From NCBI GenBank assembly GCA_900753975.1, contig CAAEBC010000010.1, positions 1-16,817 of the forward strand: 16,817 bases of DNA. The letters are read 5' to 3'. This document shows positions 14,206 through 16,817 of the stretch, piece after piece. The notes under the pieces are model-generated. The model saw only the letters and a list, made by a program, of their open reading frames with translations, did no database searches and was not told the origin of the DNA. The stretch's first letter is position 1. Every line of letters begins with the position of its first letter. Position numbers and translations under genes: made by a program. The DNA is from Clostridia bacterium (GTDB taxonomy: Bacteria > Bacillota > Clostridia > TANB77 > UBA1234).

Positions 14206-16068
14206 CTACACTCTTGATATTGCCTTAAATGGACATTTAGCAATACAAACACCACATTTAATACACTTATCTTGATTAATTTCAAATGGTGATTTTAACT
14301 CACCTGTAATTGCTCCGACTGGACAGTTCTTTGAGCATAAGCTACATCCTCTACATTTTGTTTTATCTATCATAACTTTAGTCATAGCTTTACACTCACC
14401 AGCCGGACATCTCTTTTCATATATATGAGCCTCATATTCATTTCTAAAATATTTCAAAGTACTAAGTACTGGGTTTGGTGCTGTTTGACCAAGTCCACAA
14501 AGTGATGAACGTTTAATGTTTAATGCAAGTTTCTCTAATTTTTCTATATCTCCATCCTTGCCTTTGCCAGCAACTAATCTTTCTAATATTTCAAGCATTC
14601 TCTTAGTACCAATTCGACATGGTGGACATTTGCCACAAGACTCATCAACAGTAAAGTCTAAAAAGAATCTTGCTAAATTTACCATACAAGTTGTATCATC
14701 CATGATAATAAGTCCGCCAGAACCCATCATTGAACCAATTGCACTTAAGCTTTCATAATCGATTGGTGTGTCTAAATATTGTTCTGGTATACAACCACCT
14801 GATGGTCCACCAGTTTGAGCAGCTTTAAACTTTCTACCATTTGGAATTCCACCACCTATATCATAAACAATCTCTCTTAAAGTTATTCCCATAGGAACTT
14901 CAACAAGTCCTACATTATTTATATTACCACCTAAAGCAAATACTTTAGTACCTTTTGATTTTTCAGTTCCTATACTTGCATACCAGCTAGCACCATTTAA
15001 AATTATTTGTGTAATATTTGCATAAGTCTCAACATTGTTTAGCAAAGTTGGTTTTCCAAACAAACCTTTAACAGCTGGGAACGGTGGTCTTGGTCTAGGC
15101 TCTCCTCTTCTACCTTCAACAGATTCCATAAGTGCAGTTTCCTCACCACATACAAAAGCACCAGCACCAAGTCTAATCTCCAAGTCAAACTTAAATCCTT
15201 TTTCCATTATATTATCTCCAAGCAATCCATAATCTCTTGCTTGGTCAATAGCAACTTGTAATCTATGTACAGCTATAGGATACTCAGCTCTTACATAAAC
15301 ATATCCTTTATTTGCTCCAATCGCATAAGCAGCAATAGCCATAGCTTCTATAATAGCATGAGGATCACCTTCCAGCACACTTCTGTCCATAAATGCACCA
15401 GGGTCTCCTTCGTCTGCATTACATGCAACATACTTTTGCTCGTCAGTAGAATTTTTTGCAAATTGCCATTTTCTACCCGTTGGAAATCCTGCGCCACCTC
15501 TTCCACGAAGTCCAGAATCCGAAACCTCTTTAATAACATCGTCTGGAGACATTGAAGTTAAAACCTTTTCCAAAGCTTTATATCCATCAAATGCTAAATA
15601 TTCATCTATATTTTCTGGATCAATAAGTCCACAATTTTTTAAAACGATTCTATGTTGTTTTTTATAGAAATTTAATTCATCCAAACTTTTTACCATGCTA
15701 CCGTCGATATCTTTGCAAAGAAGTCTTTCAACAATCTCTCCATTTTTGAGATGTTTTTCTACGATTTCTTCAACATCATCAACATGAGCAGCAGCATAAA
15801 AAGTATCTTCTGGTCTAACAACAATGATTGGACCTTTAGCACAAAGTCCAAAGCAACCTGTTCTTATAACACGAACATTATCTAGCCCATCTTTTTTTAT
15901 TAATTCTTCAAATTTCTCTATAATATTTTTAGAATGAGAAGATGTACAACCAGTACCTCCACAAACCAAAACGTGCTTTTCTTTTCCAGTATAGTTTCTG
16001 TCTTTTCTAAGTGAAATCTCTTTAAAAGTTTTCTCTCTGATTTCATTTAGTTCTTCGATAGTTTTCAT
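14206..16068 (-). CDS. hydB: NADH-linked [FeFe] hydrogenase, NuoF-like diaphorase subunit
   Basis: This 620-residue flavoprotein subunit exchanges electrons with NAD(H) and probably ferredoxin, and hands them to the catalytic subunit. The layout is a thioredoxin-like [2Fe-2S] domain (C36, C41, C72, C76), then the NuoF core with the FMN/NADH motifs GRGGAGFPTG (189-198), NADEGDPGAFMDR (217-229) and GAGAFVCGEETAL (301-313). The N3-type [4Fe-4S] site is ESCGKCPPCR with SSLCGLGQ (C478, C481, C484, C524). A C-terminal two-cluster ferredoxin domain follows (C572/575/578/582 and C602/605/608/612). This domain set is that of HydB in trimeric bifurcating hydrogenases rather than of complex I NuoF. The ATG at 16066-16068 follows AGGAGGG. 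It lies 19 bp after hydC and 14 bp before hydA. Confidence 0.97.
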   Translation of the reverse strand: MKTIEELNEIREKTFKEISLRKDRNYTGKEKHVLVCGGTGCTSSHSKNIIEKFEELIKKDGLDNVRVIRTGCFGLCAKGPIIVVRPEDTFYAAAHVDDVEEIVEKHLKNGEIVERLLCKDIDGSMVKSLDELNFYKKQHRIVLKNCGLIDPENIDEYLAFDGYKALEKVLTSMSPDDVIKEVSDSGLRGRGGAGFPTGRKWQFAKNSTDEQKYVACNADEGDPGAFMDRSVLEGDPHAIIEAMAIAAYAIGANKGYVYVRAEYPIAVHRLQVAIDQARDYGLLGDNIMEKGFKFDLEIRLGAGAFVCGEETALMESVEGRRGEPRPRPPFPAVKGLFGKPTLLNNVETYANITQIILNGASWYASIGTEKSKGTKVFALGGNINNVGLVEVPMGITLREIVYDIGGGIPNGRKFKAAQTGGPSGGCIPEQYLDTPIDYESLSAIGSMMGSGGLIIMDDTTCMVNLARFFLDFTVDESCGKCPPCRIGTKRMLEILERLVAGKGKDGDIEKLEKLALNIKRSSLCGLGQTAPNPVLSTLKYFRNEYEAHIYEKRCPAGECKAMTKVMIDKTKCRGCSLCSKNCPVGAITGELKSPFEINQDKCIKCGVCIAKCPFKAISRV

Positions 16069-16087
16069 ATAATCACCCTCCTTCTAA

Positions 16088-16588
16088 TTATTCATATTTC
16101 TTAAGAATATCTGCAACCTTAGATGGATCCATATTTCCATAGACTTCATCATTTATAGTCATAACAGGAGCAAGGCCACAAGCTCCTACGCATCTAGTAG
16201 CTTCCAAAGAAAATTTACCGTCTGGAGTTGCTTGACCTACATCTATCTTTAAAATCTCCTTTATTTTATCCAAAACATTTTGTGAACCTTTTACGTAACA
16301 AGCAGTTCCAAGGCAAACACCAATATTGTATTTACCCTTTGGCTCTAGTGAAAATCTCGTATAAAAAGTTATAACACCATAAATTTCTGCCATCGGAATA
16401 TCTAATTCTTCTGAAATAGTTTTTTGTGCATGAAGAGGTATATATCCGTAAATCTCTTGAGCAGCATTTAATACCTTCATAAGCTGACTTTTATCACCTT
16501 CACATGAAGCAATAACCTCTAATAATTTTTTCTTATTTTCATCAATCGTCCCACATGAACATGAACATTTTTTTTCTATATTTTCCAT
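16088..16588 (-). CDS. hydC: NADH-linked [FeFe] hydrogenase, NuoE-like subunit
   Basis: This 166-residue thioredoxin-like [2Fe-2S] subunit belongs to the NuoE/HydC family and pairs with the NuoF-like subunit. The helical N-terminal region contains LMKVLNAAQEIYGYIP and IYGVITFYTRFS, typical of the family. The cluster ligands are C92 and C97 (VCLGTACYVKG) and C133 and C137 (RCVGACGLAPVM). The length matches the usual 155-170. An unusual feature is an N-terminal KCSCSCG (C8, C10, C12), which is not part of the NuoE fold; its role is unknown. The ATG at 16586-16588 follows GGGAGGG. It is the first gene of the operon, with a near-consensus promoter about 45 nt upstream. Confidence 0.95.
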   Translation of the reverse strand: MENIEKKCSCSCGTIDENKKKLLEVIASCEGDKSQLMKVLNAAQEIYGYIPLHAQKTISEELDIPMAEIYGVITFYTRFSLEPKGKYNIGVCLGTACYVKGSQNVLDKIKEILKIDVGQATPDGKFSLEATRCVGACGLAPVMTINDEVYGNMDPSKVADILKKYE

Positions 16589-16641
16589 GAGAACCCTCCC
16601 TTAATATTTAAAATTTAAGTAATCCAATTTATCCATATACA

Positions 16642-16670
16642 ATTATAACAAACCTAAAATTTTAGTGCAA
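16642..16670 (-). promoter_or_regulatory. Sigma-A promoter for hydCBA
   Basis: On the minus strand TTGCAC (16665-16670) and a perfect TATAAT (16642-16647), with TG one base before it, are 17 nt apart. The start near 16635 leaves a leader of about 46 nt to hydC. I see no operator palindrome, such as a Rex site, over the core promoter. Confidence 0.78.
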
Positions 16671-16718
16671 CATGAAAATATTAACTGTAGAATTTTGAAA
16701 AAAGTTACATTTTAAACT

Positions 16719-16817
16719 AAAAAAAAGGTATAAGGTCTGATAACACTTTTAGTAGCAATTTTGTCAAGGTGGAGATTGCGTCAGCAATACTACCTTGACA
16801 AAGCCTTGCGGATAAAA
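16719..16817. repeat. Partial copy D of the palindromic element, cut by the window end
   Basis: The element starts with TGATAA at 16738. It contains the central GTCAAGGT...ACCTTGAC hairpin with a GTCA loop instead of GAA, and continues to the last base. Its left flank is an A8 tract (16719-16726) followed by GGTATAAGGTC. That matches the left half of a terminator for a gene arriving from the right on the minus strand. On the minus strand TTGACA and TGTTAT are 16 nt apart, upstream of the hydC promoter. Confidence 0.8.

Noticed and set aside
1..16817. A CRISPR array or defence system based on the repeats.
   Set aside because: Copies are kilobases apart with genes between them. There are no short regular spacers, and no cas or other defence genes.

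Overview
The window looks like a low-G+C Clostridia (Firmicutes) chromosome. Genes are AT-rich, carry strong AGGAGG-type ribosome binding sites and use some TTG/GTG starts. The content fits too: a folate-dependent TrmFO, a c-di-AMP (ydaO-type) riboswitch, stalk-domain and SH3/CAP secreted proteins, and a trimeric NADH-linked [FeFe] hydrogenase. I cannot name the species. All genes but one read on the minus strand, so the layout below runs from right to left.

(1) 16817-12190, energy metabolism. A promoter at 16642-16670 drives hydC-hydB-hydA, which encode a cytoplasmic NADH/ferredoxin-linked [FeFe] hydrogenase. It is followed by a cluster of GGGACGG repeats and a strong hairpin. (2) 12260-10500. 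A separately promoted GltD-like flavoprotein is followed by a DUF402 protein. (3) 10323-8599. The only plus-strand gene encodes a secreted PQQ-type beta-propeller protein whose signal peptide lies in a different reading frame, which points to a frameshift. (4) 8530-6049. A housekeeping operon holds a TSCPD protein, endonuclease IV and TrmFO. (5) 5974-2449. A cell-surface operon holds two paralogous stalk-domain proteins and an SH3b-CAP protein. (6) 2440-91. A sigma-A promoter, a c-di-AMP riboswitch and its terminator precede a GT2 and a GT4 glycosyltransferase, which links envelope glycan synthesis to c-di-AMP.

The most unusual signal is a 90-bp imperfect palindrome. Two full copies (5943-6032 and 10361-10450) are 88/90 identical, and partial copies sit at both window ends. 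It is bounded by TGATAA...TTATCA, has a GTCAAGGT/ACCTTGAC hairpin at its centre, and carries TTGACA...TATTAT-like promoter pairs pointing outward on both arms. One copy sits inside a further pair of perfect 42-bp flanking arms that look like a bidirectional terminator. I do not recognise the family. No tRNA, rRNA, CRISPR array, phage gene or transposase gene was found.
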